Of a stretch of 64,000 nt of DNA, positions 1-9,226 are shown one piece after another. The notes under the pieces are model-generated. The model worked only from the letters and a program-made list of their open reading frames with translations. It did no database searches and was not told the DNA's origin. The position numbers and the translations under genes are program-made. This DNA is from Rhizobium sp. 16-449-1b. Lineage in GTDB: Bacteria; Pseudomonadota; Alphaproteobacteria; Rhizobiales; Rhizobiaceae. Where the stretch lies: contig NZ_JAGHMH010000006.1 in assembly GCF_017741935.1 (NCBI RefSeq), forward strand, positions 124,001 through 188,000, in the 5' to 3' direction. Numbering within the stretch: position 1 is the first letter of the stretch; each line of letters starts with the position of its first letter.

Positions 1-53
1 CCGCATGGCGCGCTTCCAAGCTCGATCCCGTGCAGGCCCTGCGCTACGAATAA
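1..53 (+). CDS. lolC: LolC/LolE-type lipoprotein-releasing permease, C-terminal end only
   Basis: Only the last 16 codons and a TAA stop are inside the window. They read [16 protein letters not shown], the usual cytoplasmic end of a MacB/FtsX-type permease of the lipoprotein-releasing complex. The next gene encodes the matching ATPase LolD 14 bases downstream, which is the normal lolC-lolD order. Most of the gene lies outside the window, so the call rests on this tail and on context. Confidence 0.7.
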   Translation, partial: AWRASKLDPVQALRYE

Positions 54-67
54 GGAATGCTGATTAC

Positions 68-751
68 ATGAAGCGGAATACCGTTCTCAAGCTTTCCGGC
101 GTCGAGCGTCACTATGGCCAGGGGGAGACCCAGCTTTCGATCCTGAAGAAGGCCGATCTGACCATCAACAGCGGCGAGATCGTCGCGCTTGTGGCGCCGT
201 CGGGCACTGGCAAGTCGACCCTGCTGCATCTGGCGGGCCTGCTCGAGCATCCCGATGGCGGCGAAGTCACCATCAGCGGCAATGCCTGCAATGGCCTCTC
301 CGACGACAAGCGCACCGCGATCCGCCGCAGCGAGATCGGCTTCGTCTACCAGTTCCATCACCTGCTTCCCGAATTCTCGGCGCTCGAAAACATCATGATG
401 CCGCAGATGATCGCCGGCCTGCCGCGCAACGAAGCAAAGGTGCGGGCAGGGCAGCTGCTCGACTATATGCGCATCGGCCACCGTGGCGCCCATCGCCCCG
501 GCGAACTATCTGGCGGTGAACAGCAGCGCGTGGCGATCGCCCGCGCCGTCGCCAACGCGCCGAGCCTCCTGCTCGCCGACGAACCAACAGGCAATCTCGA
601 CCCCGAGACGGCGAGCTATGTCTTCGAAGCCCTGGAGGCCTTGGTACGTCAGTCCGGCCTTGCTGCGCTGATCGCCACACACAACCACGAGCTCGCGGCC
701 CGCATGGACCGCCGCGTCACCATTGCCGACGGCAAGGTCGTGGATTTCTGA
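68..751 (+). CDS. lolD: Lipoprotein-releasing system ATP-binding protein LolD
   Basis: ABC-transporter ATPase of 227 residues that powers release of outer-membrane lipoproteins from the inner membrane to LolA. The Walker A motif APSGTGKST lies at about 43-51, the signature LSGGEQQR at 147-154, and Walker B LLLADEP at 167-173, followed by a switch His in ATHNHELA. The length is normal for LolD. The frame is open further upstream, but the ATG chosen here gives the family-typical start and clears the end of the preceding permease gene, with which it forms an operon. Confidence 0.9.
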   Translation: MKRNTVLKLSGVERHYGQGETQLSILKKADLTINSGEIVALVAPSGTGKSTLLHLAGLLEHPDGGEVTISGNACNGLSDDKRTAIRRSEIGFVYQFHHLLPEFSALENIMMPQMIAGLPRNEAKVRAGQLLDYMRIGHRGAHRPGELSGGEQQRVAIARAVANAPSLLLADEPTGNLDPETASYVFEALEALVRQSGLAALIATHNHELAARMDRRVTIADGKVVDF

Positions 752-777
752 GATTTCACCGCCTGGTCAGGACCAAT

Positions 778-1353
778 CTAGTCGCCGCAGATCGACTGCC
801 CGGTTTCGTCCTTCCAGTCGGCAATCGTGATCGTGCGCGCCTCGGCCTTCGCATCCTTGCCGTCGCGCTGCAGCTTGCCGGTGAGCGCATTGTAGTCGCA
901 TGACCCGCCGCCATCCGGATTTAGCGTGTCGTAATGGCTATAGGTGTAGCCGGCGACGACGAACTGATTGTTTCGGTAGGCAAGGGTCAGCGTCTGTTCC
1001 CAGCGGTCGCGGCCGATGGCGCTGTTCTGCGAATGGATGGCGATCGAGCTCTTGCCCGCCGCCTTGATCGACGGTTCCTGGCCGTAAATCCCCTCCGCCA
1101 CCGTGGTTCCCCAGATCTTGCCGGGTGCGCTGGTCGTAAGCCGCAACAGGTCGTGGTCATCCCGCAGATAGATGTAGACGCCGAGCTGGTCGTCGGCGGC
1201 ATCATCGGGAGCCTCGGCGAGCAACGCCAGATCCGGCTTTCCGTCGCCGTTCCAGTCGCCGACCGCCACATCGACGATGCGCGCCGGATCGGGATCGGCG
1301 CCGAAGGCCGCGTTGGCTGAAAGCAGGACTGCCACAAAGATGAATCGACGCAT
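778..1353 (-). CDS. Secreted FG-GAP/VCBS-like hypothetical protein
   Basis: A 191-residue protein with a clear signal peptide: basic MRR, a hydrophobic stretch and AFG/AD near residue 18-19. It is followed by one FG-GAP-like calcium-loop motif, VGDWNGDGKPDLALL, at about 31-45. The rest is a beta-rich periplasmic-type sequence ending in CGD. The frame is open well upstream, but those residues look non-coding and the ATG used here begins the signal peptide. It is convergent with lolD and probably transcribed alone. I do not recognise a specific function; a single FG-GAP unit is too little to infer adhesion. Confidence 0.75.
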   Translation of the reverse strand: MRRFIFVAVLLSANAAFGADPDPARIVDVAVGDWNGDGKPDLALLAEAPDDAADDQLGVYIYLRDDHDLLRLTTSAPGKIWGTTVAEGIYGQEPSIKAAGKSSIAIHSQNSAIGRDRWEQTLTLAYRNNQFVVAGYTYSHYDTLNPDGGGSCDYNALTGKLQRDGKDAKAEARTITIADWKDETGQSICGD

Positions 1354-1452
1354 GCTCGTCTCCCGTTTGCCGTTAACCAAACAGAAAACAATCCTGTTGA
1401 CAACGGAACAAGAGCGGAACAAAATAAAAACATAAGAGCACAGGAGAGCCAA

Positions 1453-1539
1453 ATGACTGACATGATCCGCGATATCGCAGCATTCACCTCCATCGCAATG
1501 TTCATTGCCAGCTTCTCTTTGATCTGCATGGCAATGTAA
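1453..1539 (+). CDS. 28-codon small membrane protein candidate
   Basis: A very short frame, MTDMIRDIAAFTSIAMFI and onwards, encodes 28 residues that are almost entirely a hydrophobic helix with a short acidic/basic N-terminus, so a single-pass membrane microprotein is likely. Support is positional. AGGAG lies 6 bases before the ATG, and TTGACA lies about 50 bases upstream with an AT-rich -10 region (AAAATA, 18 bp spacing). A 10-bp hairpin follows 10 bases after the stop. The gene would be a self-contained transcription unit between the divergent FG-GAP protein and dnaE. No function is known to me. Confidence 0.5.
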   Translation: MTDMIRDIAAFTSIAMFIASFSLICMAM

Positions 1540-1548
1540 GAATAACGG

Positions 1549-1573
1549 GGACCGCATGGCTGTCATGCGGTCC
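1549..1573 (+). terminator. Hairpin after the 28-codon gene
   Basis: Perfect 10-bp inverted repeat GGACCGCATG / CATGCGGTCC with a 5-base loop. There is no T-run behind it, so it may be a weak terminator or an RNA-stabilising structure. Confidence 0.5.
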
Positions 1574-1655
1574 GATGGTACCCGCCTCTCTGGACATCGA
1601 CGTCCCCAAATCCGACAATGCATCCGATTCATACGGATGCGCGGAAAGGCATATC

Positions 1656-4600
1656 ATGGCGGGCACTGAAAACGGCGCGAGCGACTTCATCGGCGGTACG
1701 CCGGGCTTCGTTCACCTGCGTGTGCATTCCGCCTTCTCGCTGCTTGAGGGGGCGTTGCCGCTCAAGAAGATTCTCTACAAGGCATCGGGCGATAGCCAGC
1801 CGGCGATCGCCATCACCGATACCAACAATCTATTCGTCGCACTGGAATTTGCGCAGAAGTCGATGGACGAGGGCCTGCAGCCGATCATCGGCTGCCAGGT
1901 CTCCATCGATATGGAAGACGGGCTTGAGACCGAGCGCCGCGGCGGCCAGCAGCAGCTGGCGAAACTGCCGTCGATCGTGCTTCTGTCGGCCACCGACGCG
2001 GGCTATGAACGGCTGGTGGATCTCGTCAGCCGCGCCTATCTCAGCGGCGAGGGCGCCGGGCAGGCGGTCCACATCAAGGCGTCGTGGCTGGACGAGCTCG
2101 GCACCGAGGGCCTGATCGCGCTGACCGGCGCATCGACCGGTCCGATCGATATGCCACTGAAAGAGGGGCACATCGCGCCGGCGACCGCGCGCTTGCTGTC
2201 GCTGAAGGACAAGTTCGGCGACCGGCTCTACATGGAGCTTCAACGCCAGGGCACCTATGACAAGCGCCATGAGCAACGTGTCATCGGCCTTGCCTACGAA
2301 CACGAGATCCCGCTGGTCGCGACCAACGAGGCCTTCTTCCCGACGCGCGACGATTATGACGCGCACGACGCGCTGATGGCCGTGGCGCACAACGCCATCG
2401 TCTCCGACGACACGCGTTTTCGCCTGACGCCGGATCACTATCTGAAGAGCCGCGCCGAGATGGTGAAGCTTTTCGCCGATCTGCCCGAGGCGCTTGAAAA
2501 TACCGTCGAGATCGCCCGCCGCTGCTCTTTCGTCCTGAAGACCCGCAAGCCGATCCTGCCGCGCTTCACCGGCGCCACCGCCGATCCGGAAGAGGCGGAG
2601 CGCGCCGAATCGCTGGAGCTGCGCCGCCAGGCGGTCGAGGGTCTCGATATGCGCCTGCAGACACTCGGCATGTCGGCGGGCTACGAGGAAAAGGACTACC
2701 GCGACCGCCTGGAATTCGAGCTCAGCGTTATCGAACGCATGAAATTCCCCGGCTACTTCCTGATCGTTGCCGACTTCATCAAGTGGGCGAAGCTGCAGGA
2801 TATTCCGGTCGGCCCCGGCCGTGGTTCCGGCGCGGGCTCGCTGGTCGCCTATGCGCTCACCATTACCGACGTCGATCCGCTGCGCTTCTCGCTACTTTTC
2901 GAACGCTTCCTCAATCCGGAACGCGTCTCGATGCCCGACTTCGATATCGACTTCTGCCAGGATCGCCGCGAAGAGGTGATCCGCTACGTGCAGAAGAAGT
3001 ATGGCCGCGAGCAGGTGGCGCAGATCATCACCTTCGGTTCGCTGCAGGCGCGCGCGGCTCTTCGCGACGTCGGTCGCGTGCTTGAAATGCCCTACGGCCA
3101 AGTCGACAAGATCTGCAAGCTGGTGCCCAACAACCCGGCCAACCCGACGCCGCTGTCGAAGGCGATCGAGGAAGAGCCTAAGCTGCAGGAAGAGGCCGAC
3201 AAGGAGCCCGTCGTCGCCCGCCTGCTCGACATCGCCCAGAAGATCGAAGGTCTCTACCGCCACGCCTCGACCCACGCCGCCGGTATCGTCATCGGCGACC
3301 GCCCGCTGTCGAAGCTGGTGCCGATGTATCGCGATCCGCGCTCTGACATGCCGGTCACCCAGTTCAACATGAAGTGGGTCGAGCAGGCCGGTCTCGTCAA
3401 GTTCGACTTCCTCGGCCTGAAGACGCTGACGACGCTGAAGGTCGCCGTCGATTTCGTCGCCAAGCGCGGCATCAAGGTTGATCTCGCCGCGATCCCGCTG
3501 GATGACAAGCTGACCTACGAGATGCTCTCGCGCGGCGAAACGGTCGGCGTGTTCCAGGTGGAAAGTGCTGGCATGCGCAAGGCGCTAATCGGCATGCGGC
3601 CGGACTGCATCGAGGACATCATCGCGCTCGTGGCGCTATATCGTCCGGGTCCGATGGAGAACATCCCGACCTACAATGCCCGCAAGCATGGCGAGGAAGA
3701 GCTCGAATCGATCCATCCGACCATCGACTATCTGCTGAAGGAAACGCAGGGCGTTATCGTCTACCAGGAGCAGGTCATGCAGATCGCCCAGGTGCTCTCG
3801 GGCTATTCGCTCGGCGAGGCCGATCTTCTGCGCCGCGCCATGGGTAAGAAGATCAAGGCGGAGATGGACCAGCAGCGCGAGCGCTTCGTCGTCGGCGCCG
3901 TCAAGAACGGCGTGTCGAAGCCGCAGGCCGATAACATCTTCGAGCTTCTGGCGAAGTTCGCCAACTACGGCTTCAACAAGTCGCACGCCGCAGCCTACGC
4001 CATCGTCTCCTACCAGACCGCCTACATGAAGGCGCATTATCCGGTCGAGTTCCTCGCCGCCTCGATGACGCTAGATATGTCGAATACCGAAAAGGTCAAC
4101 GACTTCCGCCAGGATGCCAAGCGCCTCGGTATCGAGGTGATCGCGCCCTCCGTGCAGACCTCTTTCCGCCACTTCCAGACCGGCGACAACCGCATCTATT
4201 ACGCGCTGGCGGCGCTGAAGGGTGTCGGCGAATCGGCCGTCGATCATATCGTCGAGGTGCGCGGCGACACGCCATTCGCCAGTCTTGAGGATTTCTGCCT
4301 GCGCATCGATCCCAAGCAGGTGAACCGGCGCGTGCTGGAAAGCCTGATCTTCGCCGGCGCCTTCGATTGCTTCGAGCTCGATCGCGCCCAGCTCTCTGGC
4401 GGCATCGATCGCATCATGGGCTATGCCCAGCGCGCCCAGGAAAACAAGCTGAGCGGCCAGTCGGATATCTTCGGCGGCGTGTTGTCATCGGGTCCGGAAA
4501 AGATCTCGATGCCGCCTTTCTCGCCTTGGCTGCCCTCGGAGCGCCTGCTCAAGGAGTTCCAGGTCCTCGGTTTCTATCTGACGGCCCATCCGCTCGATAG

Positions 4601-5153
4601 CTACAGCAGCGTGCTGGAGAAAATGCGCGTCCAGACCTTCGGTGATTTCGCGGCAGCCGTGAAACAGGGCGCCAGCAATGCGCGCCTTGCCGGCACCGTC
4701 ATCTCCAAGCAGGAGCGCAAGACGCGCACCGGCAACAAGATGGGCATCATCGTCTTCTCGGATTCATCAGGCCAGTTCGAAGCGGTGCTCTTCTCGGAAA
4801 TGCTGAACCAGTATCGCGACATGCTGGAATCGGGAAAATCCTTCGTCATCACCGCGACCGGCGAAGAGCGACCGGAGGGCATTGGCCTCCGCATCCAGAC
4901 GATCCAGTCGCTGGAGGAGAAGTCGCTGCAGATGCAGAAGGCGCTTCGCGTCTATGTCCGCGATTCCGGCCCGCTGCGTGCGGTTGCCGCGCACCTCAAT
5001 GCCAGGGGTGACGGCCTAGTCTCCTTCATCGTCATCAAGGAGGATGGCAAGCGCGAGATCGAGGTGGAGCTGGCGCAGAAATACAGGATCACGCCCGAAA
5101 TCGCCGCCGCCATGCGCTCGGCCCCAGGGGTGATCGACGTCGAGCTGGTTTAG
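1656..5153 (+). CDS. dnaE: DNA polymerase III alpha subunit DnaE
   Basis: Replicative polymerase catalytic subunit of 1165 residues, the usual size for rhizobial DnaE1. An N-terminal PHP domain starts near RVHSAFSLLEG (residues 22-32). The polymerase active site MPDFDIDF lies at 426-433 with catalytic aspartates 428 and 430, and the third aspartate lies in KFDFLGL near 584. The (HhH)2 region and an OB-fold (AGTVISKQERKTRTGNKMG) follow towards the C-terminus. The start was chosen at the ATG preceded by GGAAAGG 7 bases upstream. Its TAG stop is the first triplet of a palindromic element, so insertion of that element may have set or replaced the gene end. Confidence 0.95.
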   Translation: MAGTENGASDFIGGTPGFVHLRVHSAFSLLEGALPLKKILYKASGDSQPAIAITDTNNLFVALEFAQKSMDEGLQPIIGCQVSIDMEDGLETERRGGQQQLAKLPSIVLLSATDAGYERLVDLVSRAYLSGEGAGQAVHIKASWLDELGTEGLIALTGASTGPIDMPLKEGHIAPATARLLSLKDKFGDRLYMELQRQGTYDKRHEQRVIGLAYEHEIPLVATNEAFFPTRDDYDAHDALMAVAHNAIVSDDTRFRLTPDHYLKSRAEMVKLFADLPEALENTVEIARRCSFVLKTRKPILPRFTGATADPEEAERAESLELRRQAVEGLDMRLQTLGMSAGYEEKDYRDRLEFELSVIERMKFPGYFLIVADFIKWAKLQDIPVGPGRGSGAGSLVAYALTITDVDPLRFSLLFERFLNPERVSMPDFDIDFCQDRREEVIRYVQKKYGREQVAQIITFGSLQARAALRDVGRVLEMPYGQVDKICKLVPNNPANPTPLSKAIEEEPKLQEEADKEPVVARLLDIAQKIEGLYRHASTHAAGIVIGDRPLSKLVPMYRDPRSDMPVTQFNMKWVEQAGLVKFDFLGLKTLTTLKVAVDFVAKRGIKVDLAAIPLDDKLTYEMLSRGETVGVFQVESAGMRKALIGMRPDCIEDIIALVALYRPGPMENIPTYNARKHGEEELESIHPTIDYLLKETQGVIVYQEQVMQIAQVLSGYSLGEADLLRRAMGKKIKAEMDQQRERFVVGAVKNGVSKPQADNIFELLAKFANYGFNKSHAAAYAIVSYQTAYMKAHYPVEFLAASMTLDMSNTEKVNDFRQDAKRLGIEVIAPSVQTSFRHFQTGDNRIYYALAALKGVGESAVDHIVEVRGDTPFASLEDFCLRIDPKQVNRRVLESLIFAGAFDCFELDRAQLSGGIDRIMGYAQRAQENKLSGQSDIFGGVLSSGPEKISMPPFSPWLPSERLLKEFQVLGFYLTAHPLDSYSSVLEKMRVQTFGDFAAAVKQGASNARLAGTVISKQERKTRTGNKMGIIVFSDSSGQFEAVLFSEMLNQYRDMLESGKSFVITATGEERPEGIGLRIQTIQSLEEKSLQMQKALRVYVRDSGPLRAVAAHLNARGDGLVSFIVIKEDGKREIEVELAQKYRITPEIAAAMRSAPGVIDVELV

Positions 5154-5424
5154 AGCCTTTCCTGGTTAGCTTGAAGCATTCTGCCGGAGCAGGTTTTCGT
5201 CAGGGCAAAGGCGATTGGCGAAGGGCATACCTCGGGTACGGTCGAGCCGATCGCCTTTGCCCTGGCGGAAAGATGCCCGGCCCCTGCGGGGTTGGCTGAA
5301 ACGGGCCGCCTGATCGTCCGGCCGGCTTGGCCGTATGCGTTGGCTACGACGCGCGCCGGCCGGACGACCATCCGACTCCGTTTGAGCCAACAGAATGCTT
5401 CAATCTAACCAGGAAAGGCTCTAA
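5150..5424. repeat. 275-bp nested palindromic intergenic element (MITE/RIME-like)
   Basis: Terminal inverted repeats of 34 bp, starting TTAGAGCCTTTCCTGG, differ at one position (5150-5183 versus 5391-5424). Inside are two further hairpins: a 15-bp arm CAGGGCAAAGGCGAT (5201-5215 with 5250-5264) and a 16-bp arm around GTCCGGCCGGC (5311-5326 with 5355-5370, one mismatch). The whole could fold into a cloverleaf-like cruciform. It encodes no protein. The outermost TAG on each strand is the stop codon of the converging neighbour. Its architecture resembles rhizobial intergenic mosaic elements, but I cannot confirm family membership. Confidence 0.85.
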
Positions 5425-6656
5425 CCGCGCGTCAGCGTGATGAAGTCGGTGCCCTGACCGGTCTCCGGGCCGACGCCGGTGTCGGAGATCGTCAGTGTCG
5501 ATCCCGGCGTCAGCATGGAGTCGATCCGTTGCCTGGTGTCATCGGGAATGGTGATCCGGCCGAGCGCGTTCAGGATCGGCGTGCCCGAGATGATCGAGCT
5601 TTCCATCGTGCTGATGCCAAGCCGCTTCATCGTCTGGCTGGTCAAGGTGTTGGGCAGCGTCACGCCCAGCCACTCGGTGGTGCCGTCTTCGAAATTCACC
5701 TCGTGCGCGCTGAAGAAATGGGTCCCGAGCGCCAGTTCCGGTTGGGCGATTGTCACTGGTGCCTCGAATACCTGCTGGAATCCCTGTCGCACCATGATCA
5801 CGCCATTCGGCGGCTCGCCCTTGCCGGCGGCGCTGTAGACTGCGTGCAGGAGATCGTCACTGATGAGTGACTTGGACGCGTCGGGGTTCATCGGATGCTG
5901 CTTCTTGAACTCGCCGATCGCCTGCACAGTCGCCGGCCCGAGATAGCCGTCGGCGTTGCCGACAGCAAATCCAAGCTCGGCGAGATAGGTCTGCAGATCG
6001 ATGATCGTCTCGCGTTGCGCCCGGCGGGTGATCAGGATCTTCACCGGCTGGTCGTTGACGGGCGCCACGATCGGCTGCACCTGCAGCCGCGGCATCGCCA
6101 CCTCGTTCATCGCCACTTGCACCGGCAGTGAGCCGATCGCCGGCCTGAGCTCGACATCGGATAAAAGCGGTGCCGGAGCCGGCGCGTGCGGGCTGAACAG
6201 CATCGGGTGATCGACCGGCTCCGGCGCAAGCTGCGCGTCGGTGATGATCACAGGCACGCCCATCTCGGTCATCTTGTAGAGCTGCTTCGCAAATGCATCG
6301 GGCATGCGCACGCATCCGTGCGAGGCGGGATAGCGCGGTACGGAGTTCGACTGGTGCAGCGCGATGCCCGACCATGTCAGCCGCTGCATGAACGGCATCG
6401 GCGCGCCCGAATAGATGTTTGACTCGTGGTAGGTCTGCTTCTCGATCACCGAGAAGATGCCGCTCGGCGTGGTGTGGCCGGACTTCCCGCTCGATATCTT
6501 CGACGTGGCGATGACATCGGCGCCGTCATAGACCGCCAGCGATTGCTTGCTCTTGGAAACGAAGATCTGTAGCGCCCGCGCGTCCGTGGCGAACGCGGGG
6601 TGCACGAGGGCGGTGGCCGACAGCAAGCCGAGCCCGAAGACGAGACGCGAGAACAT
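5421..6656 (-). CDS. L,D-transpeptidase (YkuD) with peptidoglycan-binding domain
   Basis: Exported cell-wall enzyme of 411 residues that would form 3-3 cross-links or attach proteins to peptidoglycan. A signal peptide ends near AFA/TD at residue 23. The YkuD catalytic motif HQSNSVPRYPASHGCVRMP lies at 101-119 with nucleophile Cys115 and His113. A peptidoglycan_binding_1 repeat (LQTYLAELGF...GYLGPATVQAI) follows near 210-245, and then a C-terminal domain of unknown role. A TTG further upstream in frame is possible, but the ATG used here begins the signal peptide. The TAG stop belongs to the terminal repeat of the adjacent palindromic element. Confidence 0.9.
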   Translation of the reverse strand: MFSRLVFGLGLLSATALVHPAFATDARALQIFVSKSKQSLAVYDGADVIATSKISSGKSGHTTPSGIFSVIEKQTYHESNIYSGAPMPFMQRLTWSGIALHQSNSVPRYPASHGCVRMPDAFAKQLYKMTEMGVPVIITDAQLAPEPVDHPMLFSPHAPAPAPLLSDVELRPAIGSLPVQVAMNEVAMPRLQVQPIVAPVNDQPVKILITRRAQRETIIDLQTYLAELGFAVGNADGYLGPATVQAIGEFKKQHPMNPDASKSLISDDLLHAVYSAAGKGEPPNGVIMVRQGFQQVFEAPVTIAQPELALGTHFFSAHEVNFEDGTTEWLGVTLPNTLTSQTMKRLGISTMESSIISGTPILNALGRITIPDDTRQRIDSMLTPGSTLTISDTGVGPETGQGTDFITLTRG

Positions 6657-6751
6657 TTGAACCCAACCGATACGCAATACTACGGGCCGGAGGGTAAAGC
6701 TCGAAACTTAAGGAAGATTTGAAATGCTTGATCCCGAGTAGGGCTCACATA

Positions 6752-8041
6752 TTATTGATTGCGCTTGGTTCCAAACGTATAGCCGGTCTCGACCGTGCCC
6801 TTGCCGAACTTGTCGCGCAGCTTGTCCATGGCGGCTTCGGCCGCGGCACGTCGCCCGGATTGAACGTCGATCAGGTCGGGCGGATCGGCCCGCGTCGGGT
6901 CGCAAAGGTCGGTCACGCCGATGCCGATCAATCGGAACTTGGTTCCGTCGGTCTCCTTTTGCAGCAGTTCGATGCCCGTGCGGAAAATACGATCGGCAAG
7001 CTGCGTCGGGTCCTCCAGCTTGCGGTTGCGCGTGCGCGACTTGAAGTCCGCCGTCTTCATCTTCAATACGACAGTATGGCCGGCGATATCGCCCTTCTTC
7101 AGCCGCCAGGCGACCTTCTCGGAGAGATTGCGCAGCACCGGCACGAGCTCCTCATATCGCGAAATGTCGTCGAAGAAGGTCGTCTCGGCCGAAACGCTCT
7201 TGGCGGGATCGTTGAGATGCACGTCGCGATCATCGATTCCGCGCGATAGCCGCGACAGCCGCTGTCCCATGGTGCCATAGCGGCGCATCAGGTCGGTCTC
7301 GTCCATGGTCTGCAACTGGCCGATGGTGCGGATGCCGTCGGCCTCCAGCGTTGCGGCGAACGCCTTTCCCACGCCCCAGATCGTCGTCACCGGGCGCGGC
7401 GCGAGGAACGATACCGCCTCTTCGCGGCCGATCACCGAGAAACCGCGTGGCTTCTGCAGGTCGGAGGCCACCTTGGCCAGGAACTTGCAGTAGGAGAGCC
7501 CGATCGAAACGGTGATGCCGATCTCCTTCTCGACGCGGCGGGCGAACTTCGCCAGCGTGCGCGCCGGCGGGTCGTTGTGCAGCCGCTCGGTGCCGCCGAG
7601 TTCCAGAAACGCCTCGTCGATCGACAGCGGCTGAACCAGCGGTGTTAGCTCCTGCATCATAGCCCGCACTTCGCGGCCGACCTTGACGTATTTCTCCATG
7701 TTGGGAGGGATCACCACCGCCTGCGGGCAGGCCTCAAGCGCCTTGAACATCGGCATGGCCGAGCGCACGCCGTAAATCCGCGCGACATAGCAGGCCGTCG
7801 ATACCACGCCGCGTTTTCCCCCGCCGATGATGACGGGCTTGTCGGCAAGCTCGGGATTGTCGCGCTTCTCGACGGAGGCATAGAAGGCATCGCAGTCGAT
7901 ATGCGCAAGCGTCAGGCCATAGAGCTCGTCGTGGCGCACGAGGCGAGGGCTGCCGCAGGCAGCACAGCGTCGCCCCTCCGCCTTCTGCTCGGCAAGGCAG
8001 TCGCGACAGAAGCCGGGTGTCTTGGCAGGATTGGCGGTCAT
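6752..8041 (-). CDS. dinB: DNA polymerase IV (Y-family) with N-terminal Cys4 motif
   Basis: Error-prone translesion polymerase of 429 residues. The palm motif [12 protein letters not shown] begins at residue 47 (metal-binding Asp49) and the second motif SIDEAFLEL lies near 147. Helix-hairpin-helix (IWGVGKAF) and little-finger regions follow. Unusually, the protein begins with about 40 extra residues carrying CRDC...CAAC (Cys12, 15, 26, 29), a likely zinc ribbon not present in the classical 351-residue enzyme. A TTG four codons upstream could also start the frame; the ATG is preferred. It lies alone on the minus strand. Confidence 0.9.
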   Translation of the reverse strand: MTANPAKTPGFCRDCLAEQKAEGRRCAACGSPRLVRHDELYGLTLAHIDCDAFYASVEKRDNPELADKPVIIGGGKRGVVSTACYVARIYGVRSAMPMFKALEACPQAVVIPPNMEKYVKVGREVRAMMQELTPLVQPLSIDEAFLELGGTERLHNDPPARTLAKFARRVEKEIGITVSIGLSYCKFLAKVASDLQKPRGFSVIGREEAVSFLAPRPVTTIWGVGKAFAATLEADGIRTIGQLQTMDETDLMRRYGTMGQRLSRLSRGIDDRDVHLNDPAKSVSAETTFFDDISRYEELVPVLRNLSEKVAWRLKKGDIAGHTVVLKMKTADFKSRTRNRKLEDPTQLADRIFRTGIELLQKETDGTKFRLIGIGVTDLCDPTRADPPDLIDVQSGRRAAAEAAMDKLRDKFGKGTVETGYTFGTKRNQ

Positions 8042-8111
8042 CGACGGGAACAAAGGTTGAACATCGCGACATTACGCTCTAAGTTCGAGAGTCTCAAGAG
8101 GATGTCGGCGC

Positions 8112-8780
8112 TTATGCGCTGGTTTTACCCAGCGTCGTCGTGGTCGAGAAATGCCGCCGCATCAGCTCGGCCGCATGCGTCCAGTCGGACGCTTGGACGA
8201 TTGTGCCGGTGGGCGGCGGCGCGAATGGCTTGAAATCGGCATTCGCCATCATGTTGAGCAGCAGGCAATCCGGCACATGGTCGGCAACGGAAAGGAGGTT
8301 GCGTTGGATATCGTCGATAAAGGCGACGGGCAGCTCCCGGCGGTCGTGCAGCGCAGCCACGATCGGCCCCTTCGGCTGTTCCGAGGCGATCATGTCGAAG
8401 CACAGGTCGAACCGGTCGAGAAGCTTGCGGCGCACCTCGTGGTGGCGCGGCGGCATCGCCGTGAGAAAGACGATGTCGGCATCGGCGGCCAGCGCATGCA
8501 GCGTCTCGACGGCGCGCTCGGCCGGCTCCTGCCACAGGTCCTGGGTCTCGAAGAATATCTCGTGGAAGCGGTCGAACGCCTCCCGCTCCATCTCTGCGCC
8601 GTCAAGACGCGAGACGATATTGCCGTGCAGCCGGAAGGAGCGCGGCAGGAGATCGTAATTATGCGAGCGCAGGAAGCGGGTGAGGGGCGAGAGAAATTCC
8701 AGCACCACTTCGTCGATGTCGCAGACGATCAGCGGGCGATCACCGAGGCGTACCTGAGAGGGATCGGTGACCACGCTCAT
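8112..8780 (-). CDS. HAD-superfamily hydrolase
   Basis: A 222-residue cytoplasmic protein with the HAD motifs in order: nucleophile segment VCDIDEVVLEF near residue 20, FLTAMP (motif II) near 116, a conserved Lys region QPKGP, and VAFIDDI with the acidic pair near 160. These support a phosphatase-type activity; the substrate is not apparent. It begins 2 bases after the stop of the DUF3572 gene, so the two are co-transcribed and probably translationally coupled. The frame continues upstream through the neighbouring gene, but that part is out of frame with a real protein. Confidence 0.8.
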   Translation of the reverse strand: MSVVTDPSQVRLGDRPLIVCDIDEVVLEFLSPLTRFLRSHNYDLLPRSFRLHGNIVSRLDGAEMEREAFDRFHEIFFETQDLWQEPAERAVETLHALAADADIVFLTAMPPRHHEVRRKLLDRFDLCFDMIASEQPKGPIVAALHDRRELPVAFIDDIQRNLLSVADHVPDCLLLNMMANADFKPFAPPPTGTIVQASDWTHAAELMRRHFSTTTTLGKTSA

Positions 8781-8782
8781 GA

Positions 8783-9091
8783 TCAATACTCGCCCGAGCC
8801 GAGGCCGGCGGGAGAGAAATGCTGCCAGGCCGCATTCAGCACCTCTGGCGGCGTGCCGCTTGCCTGGCAAAACGCCAGCGCCGTCGGCTCATGCTGCATC
8901 AGGAAGTCCATCATCCCCGATAGGAACCCCGGATCATTGATCGCGTTGCGCACCTGTGCCGGCTCGACGCCCGTCAATGCCAGGAATCGGCCAAACAGAT
9001 CAGGTTCGTTTGCGAGCCAGGCGAGAACTGCGATGGCCGTCTCTTGCGGGTCGGCGGCGTGTTGCTTTGAAGTCTTGAAGTTGCTCTGCAT
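8783..9091 (-). CDS. DUF3572 family protein
   Basis: A small helical cytoplasmic protein of 102 residues matching the alphaproteobacterial DUF3572 family: AIAVLAWLANEPDLFGRFLA near residues 20-39, and FLSGMMDFLMQHE in the middle. No catalytic motif is visible. It is the first gene of a two-gene unit with the HAD hydrolase and is divergent from divK. The function is unknown. Confidence 0.85.
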   Translation of the reverse strand: MQSNFKTSKQHAADPQETAIAVLAWLANEPDLFGRFLALTGVEPAQVRNAINDPGFLSGMMDFLMQHEPTALAFCQASGTPPEVLNAAWQHFSPAGLGSGEY

Positions 9092-9226
9092 TTCTTGCGG
9101 TAAATTACCTATTTTTCAACCAAATACCGATAGCGTGCCGCAATCGGTTTCATGGCGGCCGGTGCGCCAGCGGGTTCATTCTCGCCAGGCGAAACGGTTT
9201 TCATGACGGACTTAGGATCGCGTTCG

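Noticed and set aside
1403..1426. GGAAC motifs before the 28-codon gene as an EcfG promoter
   Set aside because: No CGTT at 16-17 bases from either GGAAC; an ordinary TTGACA-type promoter fits better.
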